44,173 nucleotides of DNA, taken from contig JAHBMJ010000242.1 in the NCBI GenBank assembly GCA_018398765.1, positions 8,725 to 52,897 on the forward strand. The letters run 5' to 3'. The stretch comes from Chromera velia (Eukaryota > Sar > Chromeraceae). A program made the position numbers and the translations under genes. The notes under the pieces are model-generated. The model saw only the letters and a list, made by a program, of their open reading frames with translations. It was not told where the DNA came from and did no database searches. Shown piece by piece: positions 1-14,667 of the stretch; position 1 is the stretch's first letter; every line of letters starts with the position of its first letter.

Positions 1-135
1 CCCCCCCCCCCCCCGTATTTCCATCTATATATCTGTATATCCAAGACAGACAGACAGAGACAGACAGACAGTCAGACAGACAGACAGAGACAGACAGACA
101 GACAGACAGGGACGGACGGACGGACGGACGGACGG
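1..135. repeat. Poly-C run and GACA/GGAC microsatellite at the left edge
   Basis: Positions 1-14 are uninterrupted C. From about 46 to 135 the sequence is a tetranucleotide tract of GACA units that ends in GGAC units. A similar poly-C tract flanks the N gap near 17400, so the poly-C at the edge may mark a sequencing or assembly break rather than biology. No gene signal overlaps it. Confidence 0.85.
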
Positions 136-3100
136 TTGAACATTGATAAGACAAAACAAAGGCACTTCTTTGTCTCTCCTCATTTTTTTAGGGGAGCCAT
201 CTGTCTGCGTGCCTCCGTTCATCTACTCCTTGATTGCCCTCTTCAGCTATTCATCCTTTTCTGTCGTGTTCCGGTTTTGCATTGCTGCATGTAAGTAAGA
301 GAGGGAGGAATTTTTGCTCCCTGCACAGGGGGGGAGCGATTTTTGCAGGCCTTAATTTCATTTGCTTCCTACTCTTGTCTGTCTGTGGGCCACTGTGGGC
401 GCATGATGTGAATGGGATCCCGTTTCATTTTTCCGTTGCTTTTCCTCCTTCCTTCCTCCCTTCCTCCCTTTATTCTTTGTTTGCGTGGTTTGATCCGTCC
501 TGGTCATTGTTTATGCAAAGGAGGAAAGCAGCAGGAGCAAAGAAAAGAAAAAACTGGGGGAGCATTGCAGAGGAAAAAGAGAGGGAAGACAGACAGTTAT
601 GTTTGCTGTGTTTTTGCCAGGCTCCTTGCTTGACATGAGACCCCAACAAAACTATCCACCCTTCTGGTCAGATTTCTAGATATGTATGCAGGAGGTGAGA
701 CAGAGGCAGGGAAATGAGAAAGTGTCGTTCTGCATCTTTCCATCACGATAGAAGAAGAGAAAATGGGGTGGAGTCTGTGTCAGCAAAGGAAAATTTAAAG
801 ATGGGGGGAAGGGAAAAGCTAGACGATCAAGAAATAAGATCTTTGTAAGAAGACGCGAACTCGATTAACTCACTATCGATAAGAAATCTAAGAAGAGGGT
901 AGAAGGAAGCCATGATACAGTAATGAGACCAAGAGAGACAAGGAAAAAGTTACCAATTCCCTGATTCATTCAGTTTCTCCCCTCTCTTTGTTCAACATGG
1001 GGGGCGTTTTTGCCTCCTTCTCTCCCTGTCTGCCTGCCTGCTTGTCGTTTGCCTGCCTAGCTCAGGCTGGCTGCATGCCTGCTTAATCCCCTCAAATTTT
1101 GAAATCCATTGAAATTTCGTTTGTCAATCCTCAGTTTTTTCCAAAAAACTCCTACGGTCTGTTTGTTTGTTTTGTGCATGATAAAAAAGCTTCTTTTACA
1201 AGGAGAACAGATTTGTGCCGGGAAATAGGTGAATGGGGGGGAAGTGAGGTTGCAAAAGAGGTCAGAAGAAGGTTGTTTGTCTGCACTCTTGAATGGGCGT
1301 CAAAGAATAAGACCGCTCTGAATGAACGAATGAAGGAATCTGCACAGACTGAGTGCTGTCGTGTGGTTTGATTTTGCTTCAAGTTTGCCTTCTGTTTGTG
1401 TGTTCTGCCATTTGTCTGTCTATTTTCTCCTTTTCTTCCTTCTATCCTACCCACTTTGTCTCTTTCTCTCTCTCATATATATAGATAAGTCAATTGTGCG
1501 TGCGTATCCTTCATCCCTTCCACTGCTGCGGAGCGACTGGCATTGTTTCTTTTTGATTGGTTCTTTTACGGAGGGAGCTAGGTGTGTCTGATCATTCGAA
1601 TGACCATACAATAAAAGCGGTCGAATCGTGTGCATTCTGTAAAGGGATGAACAAAGATTGATGGGCCTCTTTAAGCAAGAACTTTAAGAAAAATATTGGG
1701 CAGACAAGCATGGTGAGGGATGTTGAATGTATGTGCTTCTTAATTCTTTGCGTACGTCTTTCTTTCTTATTCACTCCTCTCTCTGCATACGCTGATTTAT
1801 AGCCTTGTCAGCTGTCATTGGTCCCTTCTTTCAACTAAATTATTTATCGTTCGTTGCCCCACAGTCTTTGGCTACCTGCCTACAGCTTTTAAGTGTTGCC
1901 CGCGGGACCTTCCGTTTCATGTCTCTCATCCGGTCCCACTGGATACATGTGGCGAAAAGAAGTAGGAAGGATAGGATGCTTGCTTTTTGTCTCCTTTTTT
2001 CAAGAATGGTCGAGCTTTTTTCAAGCGAGAAAAAAGGTGCCTGAAACATTGAAAAGAAAAAAAGGGAGGAAACGGATAGAGTAAATGGGAAACCAGACAA
2101 GTCTCTGGCTACTTTTAGAACTGGGGGAAAAACAAAAAAAGAAGCTGACGGAAGACGTCTATTGTAGGGGGGAGAGGGAAACAGTAATCTGTCCTAGCTC
2201 CCTGTGGTTCCTAGAGAGAGACCCTCCCAAGTGCTTCCTACAGCCAGAAAAAATTAGCGGGTGCTTTGTTTGTCAAATAAATGAATAAACGAGACAAGCT
2301 GGCTTTTGCTTCATTGATATCGATTTGTAAGCCCACCTTCCATCCATTCATCTATAATACATATAAGGTTGCTTTTGGATTCTTTTTTATTTATTACGTT
2401 GAGTTGTGTGTGGCCTCTGTCTGGCCTGAACGTTGGTGGACAGTTGAGCACTCTCTGTCAGTTAGATAGTTCAGTTGTCTTTGTGGTGTGGTCCCATTCA
2501 AAGAGACGAAAAAAATAAATAAATAGATAAAGAGAGCATTCATGGAAGGTTTTTCAAAGATAGAAAGGGACAGGGCAGAGAATAAAAGCTGATCTGACAT
2601 AAGAGAGAGAACAAACCGGGGTAAAACAGAAATAAATGAATAAATGAATGAATGAATGAATGAATGAATTGATAGATTGTTGTTGGAGGGGATGACTGAT
2701 CGATCCGTGAAGAAGGAATGAATCGACTTGATTGAGTATACATGTGGCGCTGACTAACGGTTCAAAGGGGATCGAAGGAAAAGAAAGATGAGTAGGCAGG
2801 GGGTCGACAGGTAGTCAAAGATTGGAGATAACTATGCCGTATGGGAGGTTGCGCAACTGTATCGCTTAAAAAAAGGAAGAAAGAAAGAATGAATAGATGA
2901 AAGAAAGAAATCAAATGGGAAATTCAGTCCAGATGCGGACTGGTTCAAATTCGTTTTCCAACTGGTTTTACTTCGGCGCTCCGTTTCTCTGTCTGTATCG
3001 GTCTGTGTCTTTCTTTATGTTCGTACTGAGGAGTAAAGCTGCAACTTCATCAAGCTGTCTTTCCTCCTCCCTCAATATGGTGCAGCAGCTAGTCTAAGAG

Positions 3101-3729
3101 CCTACGCAGTCTGACAGCTGTAGCTAGGGAGTTGGGCATTCCGGCCGGCCTATGATGCGATGTGAGACTGCATTGTATGGGACCTGTGGGTATGAGTGGG
3201 TGGCTGCTGGTTGTTGGATTTGAGTTGAATTCATTCAAACACAACAGCAGGATCAATAGAGAGAGGGAAGAAAGGAGGAAAAGGCCTTCTAGTCTATTGG
3301 AAGCCTGAGGGAAGAGAAAGGGGGCTGTCTGTCTTTCCATGTGACTTCTTAAATGCTCCTGCGATATCACCTGTGACCAGACTGAGTTCTTTCTCTGTTT
3401 TGTCTGTCTATCTGTCTGTCTGTCTGTTCGTCTCTAGGTTCGTCTTTGTCTGTCTGTCAGTCTGTCTTTGTCTGTCTGCCTATCTGTCTGTCTGAAAGAA
3501 TGAATGAATGAATGAATGAGGCTTTTATAAAAAGGCCCTCATGCGGCCTTTGCCTTTTTTTATTACAGCCATCGCGGTTGGTTCACCAACGGCGGCAGCC
3601 TTCATGTTTATGAAGCTGCACTGAAGAATACATGACATGCTTCATGACATGTTGTGCTGCATGCTTTGCTGTGTGGACAAACGGTCTTTCGTACATGTTT
3701 TTTCTTATAAATGTTGTGAACTTTGACTT
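136..3729. other. Gene-free interval with scattered simple repeats
   Basis: I see no supportable gene on either strand. Open frames here are short (under 135 codons), rich in pyrimidine-run translations (Phe/Ser/Leu/Pro) and join to no phase-compatible exon. The interval holds TGAA/AATG tracts near 2636-2670 and 3490-3520, and a TCTG tract at about 3401-3492. Near 3527-3560 there is a short inverted repeat (AAAGGCC...GGCCTTT) followed by a T run. Function unknown. Confidence 0.6.
3401..3520. repeat. TCTG and AATG microsatellites
   Basis: TCTG units with interruptions run from about 3401 to 3492, followed directly by AATG units to about 3520. They lie in gene-free DNA. Confidence 0.85.
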
Positions 3730-3789
3730 CGCTGCTCAGAATGAAGAAAACATTTAGTAAATGAAGAAAAGACAGTGTATATGTATATG

Positions 3790-3792
<3 letters not shown>

Positions 3793-3825
<33 letters not shown>
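3793..3825. repeat. (TA)n dinucleotide tract
   Basis: An uninterrupted TA tract of about 16 units sits at the start of the AT-rich valley downstream of the methyltransferase gene. Confidence 0.9.
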
Positions 3826-3826
<1 letters not shown>

Positions 3827-3959
3827 CTAGTAGTCAGTTTTTTTATCAACATATTGTCATGTTGAAGTCTAGGTTGAAGTATCTAATGAAGTATCATACT
3901 GTACTCTTTAATATACTGAAATTAAAAGGTAATATAAGTAGTTTATTAGTTAGTTAATT

Positions 3960-4282
3960 ATACCCTGCAGATAGCTAAGATTTTACACTAGATTTTACAG
4001 GATTTTAGGCTACGATTTTATAAAATTTTAGCTAAGGTTTTGGCAGATTTTATGAGATTTTAACTAATTTTAGCTAGGGATCTACCAAATTTTAGAATTC
4101 AAAATCCTAGCAAATTTTATCGAAGTTTAGCTAGGATTTTAGCGTATGTTAAATTTTTAAATCCTGGCCTAATAGTCTGCTAGAATCCTAACTAAAATCC
4201 CATAAAATCCTAGCGCTAGGATTCCTAGCTAAAATCCTATAAAGTCCTAGCAAGGCTAGCCTAAAATCCCGCAAAATCCTAG
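3960..4282. repeat. Degenerate inverted array of a TAGGATTTTA-like word
   Basis: From about 3975 to 4145 the plus strand repeats variants of GATTTTAGCTAG at roughly 12-18 nt spacing. From about 4165 to 4282 the same word appears in the opposite orientation (CTAGCTAAAATCC variants). The two halves form a degenerate large palindrome centred near 4150. The array ends immediately at the stop codon of the methyltransferase gene (4283-4285), so the gene's 3' UTR would begin inside it. I know of no family it matches. It could be a decayed inverted-repeat element or a 3'-end processing region. Confidence 0.7.
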
Positions 4283-8320
<4,038 letters not shown>

Positions 8321-9001
8321 GCGTGAAGGCCAGGGGGATTCTGGCGGAACGATGCAGTCTAGCTGCGAAATTCGAGCTCCTCTGTCCTTTCTGAGGGGCA
8401 ACGTCCGTGCAATTTGTCTTCGATACGATGATCGGTGGAGAAGATGTGATTTTGGACCGACCAGAAGGACAAGGGCTTTTATCAGTGATTCGTTAAGTGA
8501 CTGCCGCTAAGCTGGCTGACTTCAGTGTCAGATTGTGCTTCAGGTCAGTCATTGCATGTGAGACTGTCTCACTTGATCGGAGGTTTCTGCATGTGCATCT
8601 ATCCGACGGTCGGACAAGTTGCGCGCGCATGCATATGCGCGCGTGCGCAGAAAAGAAACTCTGACATTGCGCTGCATGCTGAATTTGCGCATATGCCGCG
8701 CTCGTGGACGCGCCACGCGGCATATGCCACATGCAATGGCTGCAACAGTTGACAACAGTTGCACTTCCAGCCGTTCGTGTATCAGCAGGATTCAGCAGGT
8801 CCCTCACCAGCCGACACAGCCGTATTGTTGTCCCCCACAGTTCATCTCCACGTGTACCGCCGCCTTTCCCCACGGCTTTTTCAGCACAACTCCTCAGGCA
8901 AGAGGAGAAGCACCCCCTCTTCCACATCCAGCGACGTATCCTTATCTGACAGGAACGACGCCTGCAGCACCTTGTCACTCTGCCTTTGCCCTCGCTTGTG
9001 C
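8321..9001. promoter_or_regulatory. Divergent intergenic region with palindromes
   Basis: This interval separates the start codons of the minus-strand methyltransferase and the plus-strand gene at 9002. It therefore probably carries both promoters, although part may be coding or UTR of the second gene. It is CpG-rich, with GCGCGC/CATATG alternations at 8618-8650 and a strong hairpin at 8689-8727. I see no convincing TATA box. Assignment as a promoter is from gene orientation only. Confidence 0.5.
8689..8727. promoter_or_regulatory. Perfect 12-bp inverted repeat (hairpin) in divergent promoter
   Basis: GCATATGCCGCG at 8689-8700 is the exact reverse complement of 8716-8727. The stem can be extended by GTGG/CCACG pairing inward, leaving a three-base bulge and a five-base loop (ACGCG). 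It could be a protein-binding operator or a structured 5' leader element. Confidence 0.6.
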
Positions 9002-10286
9002 ATGGCCCTTCTCAGTTCCATTTACAAACACAAGGGAACACACCACCTTCCGCTTTGCCCGATCAGGATGTCCCGTCCCAGCCAACAACTTCAGCAGAGC
9101 AGAAGCAACCTCCCCCGTCTACGCCTGTTGTTCGAAGGAATTAAGTGGCTGCTGCCGGAGAGTGTGTCTGCCGCGACACCTGCCACAGCGGTGGAGACCC
9201 CCGACCGGGAGGCCGGCTCACACAGCCGCAACGTCGATGCCCTCTTGCCTTCCTTCCGAAACGTGTCCCACTCCCCCTCCCCCCCGCGTAATCCGACCCC
9301 GCCACGCACAGCCCCCCATCAGATTCCGCGAGAGCAGCTCGCACAGTGTGCTGATTGCGAGCAGTTGATGGAATTCTCGCAAGTCGATGACCACCACCTC
9401 ACATGCCACGAGCTGAAGGACCTGGACGTGCTCCTTCGTCCAGGCTGGCAGGAGAAGGGCTCATCAGGGGGTCAGTCACATTCGGTCTCGGCAGGACAGG
9501 AGGTAGACAGAGAAAGAGAGGAGGGGATTGACGGACACCCCGAGGGGAGAGGGGTGGTGGTGAATTGCAGGAGGGCAGTTGACCTTGTGTTCCGATCTGA
9601 GTGGTTTGGTTTTGGACTTTCTGGCCATGGAGCGTCACCTGCACCCTGTGGTCGTTCGTCTCTCTCGACAGGGCCTTCTGCCCTTCCATATGAGAAGACC
9701 CGATGTGAAAGTCAATCGCATTACGAAAAGACAATGGGATCGCCTTGACTTGGAGCAGATGCGGTATGGGGCACTCATTCCGGTGTATCTGGGCGACAGC
9801 CCCGAGATCTTGAGATCTGGTCGCGCCTATCGAGAACACCATCCCGCATATGAGTATCGAGGCTTCGATGCGGGGGTTGACGGCTTTGTCGTCGTGCAGT
9901 TGAGGGGCAACAGTCGGTCGGACAGGCTGACGTGGGTCTTGGAGAAGCCATTGATAGATCCAAGCCGTGAGAAATTGAGACAGGGGAGAGCGCGGAGAGT
10001 AAGGGGGGAGGCACCGATTGATCTGTCCAAAGTGACACTCCGGCATGTCGCCCTGAACCCCGTTGCTGCTCGTCGTTCGCGTCTCTGGCCGAGTCTCGAC
10101 AAAGGGATCGCGCTTTTCCTTTCTGCAGAGCCGCGAAAGTCAATCCTGTGGGAGCACACAGACGCGGGGTTAGGAGAGAAGCATTTCTGGTCAGAGTATG
10201 GCTGGAGGTGGCGTGTATACAAGTATCTGCCGCTTTGGTACACAGACTTTTTCTACCCTGGCGGATATCTGGGAACCCTTCCATAA
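9002..10286 (+). CDS. Unrecognised protein with C2HC (UBZ4-like) finger, 2 exons, 394 aa
   Basis: The model joins 9002-9470 and 9571-10286 (1185 nt). The intron starts GTCAGT and ends TTGCAG, and the phase (1) matches. The start is the first ATG of a long open frame that is open from 8759; an earlier start is possible. Residues 1-60 are basic and hydroxylated and could be an organelle presequence. C116-x2-C119-x11-H131-x3-C135 matches the spacing of C2HC ubiquitin-binding (UBZ4) fingers, including the acidic residue before His, but this is inference. The C-terminal half (from MERHLHPVVVRLSRQG) is basic, with conserved-looking stretches such as YGALIPVYLGDSPEI and FWSEYGWRWRVYKYLP. I do not recognise its family. 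Alternatively, 9627-10286 is a separate single-exon gene starting at its own ATG. Confidence 0.55.
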
Positions 10287-10689
10287 AGAAGTCGGGCACA
10301 AATGGGTGGGATGGGTGGGTGGCTGGGGTTTGGTGTATGGTGGATCCTTATTTGAGCCCTCTGAGGGCTCGATCGTCTCTCTCGAATCGAAAACCCTCAC
10401 AACGTACAATTGAAAGGCTTCGATCAAAAACGTCTGGGTGGACATCTTTCACTCAACTGCGTGAAGTCGCCTCCATAAAAAGAAGAGGGGAACTGAAGTA
10501 TCGAATCAATGATCCAGGCAATCATTCGGTTATAGTCGACAGTGTGCCTCTCTTTTTGACAGTACACAAATTTGACTGCCGTACTTCGTTCGCTTACCTG
10601 CTGTCTGTCTGTAACGGTTCTTCGGTCTTTCCCAAAGGCGCGTCGAGATTCATTAGTAACCGTTACTAACGGTTACCTAGTCTGGGTTA
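10287..10689. other. Downstream flank, no gene seen
   Basis: This is the 3' flank of the preceding gene. A short open frame here continues in another frame and shows no exon-like junctions. GTAACCGTTACTAACGGTTACC near 10656-10678 is a small inverted repeat. Confidence 0.5.
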
Positions 10690-11110
10690 TGACTGCATGT
10701 GTAAAGTCTTATATACTAGGTGAATGACTCTAGATCATGTATTTTAAAATTTGAAAACCTATATATAGCTAGTTATAAAGTGATAATTCATACTATAAGA
10801 TCTATAGATAGATACATGCAAAGCCTAGTGCAAAGCGCATCGTTTGTACACAATGTGGTTAACACAGTGGTTTGGGGCTAGGCGGCGCAGTAGACGCCGC
10901 TAAGACTAACACTAAGAAGCGGTGGTGACTTAATTGTACGCTCTGCACGCTCGGGCCGCGCGCCATGAAATATTTTTATTGTATACTAAGAAAAGCCAGC
11001 TTTAAAAAAAAAAGAAAAAAAAAATAAAAATAAAATTTGGGCAGCTTAATTTTCTATTAATTATAATTTTTTTTGTAGTGGTGGTCTATATGACTGTCAA
11101 TCAGTTTGCT
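10690..11110. other. AT-rich valley between two gene 3' ends
   Basis: This AT-rich stretch lies between the plus-strand gene ending at 10286 and SEC31 ending at 12397. It contains a GCGGCG...CGCCGC hairpin near 10884-10902 and an A-rich run at 11004-11035. The A-run after a structured segment could be the tail of a decayed retroelement, but I cannot find clear pol III boxes or target duplications. Confidence 0.5.
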
Positions 11111-12396
11111 TTCCAGTGTTTCCACCTCATTTATGTGTTTATATCGATCACTTTCCACTAGGCTTTACATTTTTAATAGATTTTTTGGAAGTACTTCGTA
11201 TCCGAGTCACTGGCAGCTCTCTGCAGAAGAGCATGCATTTTGACCTAGATTTGGACGAGGCGACGAGAAGAGACGAATGGACTCATTCTGATTCTTTTCC
11301 TTCCACCAGGACGGAAGTGAGCCTCAAGAAGACACAAAAGAAACAAGAGGGAAAAGGAGAAAAACGGGACAGAAGAAGATGAAGATCAAGAAGCACAGTC
11401 AAAGAACTGCGCGCAACGTCCTGTCCATTAGTCAGCGGAGGCGAAAGGGCTACAGGGAAAGGAAGAGCACCTTTTTACCCAAGGAAGGCAGGTGGGACAA
11501 GGCACAAAGACCAGCAGGGAGGTAGACAGAAAACCACATACACAACCAAGTCTTCCCCTGTCTCGTTGTGCTGTTCTTCCCTCCCCCTCTCCATGTCAGC
11601 AGCGCAAACAGAAAGAAACAGCAAGAAAACAATCACACAAGTGAAAGGAGTTCCGAACGTCCTTCCCGCTGATTTCAGGAAGGAGAGGAGACGAACGGCG
11701 AGTGATAAGATGAGAAGCGAAAAGGGAAAAGGACACACAAAGTGAGGGACGAAGAACGATCGAAAGGAATCCTGACTAGCTGCCACATGCCGTAACGAAA
11801 GGGTAAACGATGGCGAAACAAATAAATGCCTTGCTCCAGTTGGCTGCATGAATGTGGTGAAAAATCCCCCTAGCCTTCTCTCATTTGAAGTCAACCAACC
11901 CCTCCCTCCCTGCCTCCCTCGGATGCCCGTTTGTTTGTTTGTTTGTTCATTTGCTGATCACCAAATTCACATGCAAGTGAGTGAAGAAAGAACAAGGAAA
12001 GAGGGAGAAGCACGTGACGAAGTGGCGGCATTGAAGGCAAGCACGGGAGGGAGGGAAGGGTTGATGGATGGATGAGGCGTTCTCTCAACCCAACCCCCGC
12101 TGTGCAGATCTGTCCCTCCCGTCCTCCTTACCATTGGAAGGAGAATGAGGGCGTGCGCGCGTGCAGTAGGGGGGAAGGAACGCACGCACAAGAGCAGAGA
12201 GAAACAAAGAGGCAAAGAAGAGGACAGAAGTGAGGGCATCGCACACAAAAGCTCTGCATCCGTGGGAAGGAATGATCGAAGGTCCCGTCCCGCACCCCAC
12301 CGCTCTCAGCCTTCCTTCCTTCCCTCCTGGTGTTCTTACTCTCCCCACCACCTCGTCCTGTCCTGTCTCGGTTCCTTCCAATTTCACGCACTTCCT
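11111..12396. other. Gene-free region downstream of SEC31
   Basis: No exon of SEC31 is needed here, because the stop codon lies at 12397-12399 in the expected C-terminal context. Short open frames (for example 11116-11382 on plus) are Lys/Arg- or Ser/Leu-rich and unsupported. The interval probably includes the SEC31 3' UTR. Confidence 0.5.
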
Positions 12397-13220
12397 TCAC
12401 TTGGGGATCAGCCGCTTCAAACCCATCAACCTGCAACCACAAAGAGAAGAGGCAAGACGGGAGGAAAACAAGGCGCTTGGTTGTCAGTGACCGCCTTCTT
12501 CTCTTCAGTTTGGGAGTCCTCCCCCCAAAATGACAGACAGAGAAAATTAATTTCAGGAAGGAACTCTGAATAGAAACACAGGCAGGGGCACACGACAGGG
12601 AAAGAGCCTACGACTCATTTCCTTTTCTTGTCACGCTCTTTCTAATTGTTTCCCCTTTCACTTTTTGTATAGCACCATGTAAACCTCCATCATGGAACAC
12701 ATGGGCCCACGGAACCCCCCACTGTGTTCTCTTCCCACACACAGAGACGCATACACACAGAAAGAGAAAGAGAGAAGGAGAGAGAGACCTAAAACACATA
12801 CAGAAGATGATGCACTGGGTTGTATTGAAGAGAGCAGACAAGCACCGATCGACTGACCAAGACTTGTGTCTGTCCCAATCGGTTGAGCACATCTCCGCCA
12901 CGATCTTGGAAGCACTCGGCCAGTCCTGAGCCTCCAGGGCGCGTGAGAGGTTGAGCATCCGGTCTGTCTCTCCCTGACTAATCCTCTCCGTCTCCAACTG
13001 CATGCATATACGAACAAATGCATGCAGCCATCAGGAAGGAACGCAGACACACACAAGAATGAAACGCCCAACACAAAGATCGCGCAGGCGAGCAAGAGGC
13101 TCGACAAGCGTCCAAAAAGAACACAAAGTGCAGACGAAGCAGCCAGCAGACCGATAGGGAAGCACCCATCCTTCCGATGAAGGATCCCTGCTTGAGGGAA
13201 CCAATTAATCGAACAATAAG

Positions 13221-13263
<43 letters not shown>

Positions 13264-14619
13264 AAACAGAGAAAGATACGACCAAAGGTCGACTAAAAGT
13301 GTGTGTAGAAAGACCCAAAACTGTAACACAACTGATGCAAGCTCGCACCCACCCACCCACCCACCCTGCGGTACAGCTCGCTGAATTTGGCCTGTGTGTT
13401 GGTTCTGTTCCTGTCCGAAGGGTCGGCAATCATCAGAGCCAGGAGTCCGTCCAGTGCCCTCTGGACCAGTTGGGCATCTGCCGGGTTCATCATCTGACCC
13501 GATACGGCTGCAAGAATCCATCCATGCAGAGAGCAGAGAGAGACCCAAAGCAGAAAGATAGACGACACATGTGGAGATGCTCCCTCTTGTGTGTGATCAT
13601 GCAGATGCACTTTTTCATTCTTTCTCTCAGGGTGCCAAAGGAATCAATTAAACAAAAACAGAAAGAACGACCCCCTGCTGAGTGCCCTGCAGGTATGATG
13701 CGATCGGCAGGCACCTCCTTGACTTCACTTGACTTGACCACTCGTTCCCTCCCTCCCTCCCTCCCTCAGATATGCAGACGTTGCGTCTGTGTGATTTTCT
13801 GTGTGAGGGGCCTCTTTTCCTAATTTCAGTCTATCAGACAGATGTACAGTCTCCCCACAAAAGACCAGGTAGGCTGACATACCGACAGCAAAGGGCAAAA
13901 TAAGTTTCACGAAGCGCCACAGAGACAGGGAGAATGAAAAGCAGGAACTGAGGAGAGAACAGATGAAAGGAAGGAAGGATGGAACTGACCGTTACCACTT
14001 CCGTGAACAGTCAGGTTAGCGTCTTTGGTCGCAGCGTTCGTGGCGCCTTTCTGCAGACAAGAAGAACAGACGGAGGGAGGGAGGGAAGGAATCCGTCAAT
14101 GGGAAGAGGGAGGAAAATCACAGCAGTCAGAGGAGGAATCCATTAACTCACTGACTGACTGCATTGCACATAAATCGACATATTTACCTCATTGCTGCAG
14201 TGCCATCTTCTCTTCAGTGTGTGCATTAAGGAACATTTCTCCCCCCACTATTGTCTTTCTTCGGCTCCTCTCCCTTTGCGACACCGTCAAGCAAAAAACC
14301 TTGCTGAAAGTCGAAGTCAGCGCCAAAGCATGTGAGAGACAAGCTAGGGAGCTTGGCTTGAACAGGCCGTGATGCGGATCCGAAACGTCGTCATATGAGC
14401 TGTGATGTGATGTTCTACGTGGTATGGATTGTGCCGGTGCCGTGCCGTGCCAGGAAGACCGATAATTTCTTTTCACTTTAATTTCTTTTTTTGGCCTGCC
14501 TGACCAAATAAACGCAGTTCTTCCTTCTACATCGTTTTCCTTCTGTCGCGAGGGAAACCTGACTCCCTCCCTCAATCGGCGTATGAACAAGAAAGATTAT
14601 TGACAGAAAGAAAGTGTGT

Positions 14620-14667
<48 letters not shown>

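Noticed and set aside
234-638. 134-codon plus-strand open frame near the left edge
   Set aside because: Low-complexity pyrimidine-rich translation with no recognisable motif or phase-compatible neighbour.
3527-3660. Possible small RNA gene (hairpins followed by a T run)
   Set aside because: Short inverted repeats only, with no cloverleaf, snRNA Sm site or conserved boxes recognised.
9399-10046. 215-codon minus-strand open frame
   Set aside because: Antisense to the plus-strand frame with the recognisable basic domain. Its translation is Pro/Ser/Arg-rich without domain features.
10690-11035. Possible tRNA-derived SINE with an A-rich tail
   Set aside because: I cannot identify convincing A and B boxes or flanking direct repeats, only an A-run and a small GC hairpin.
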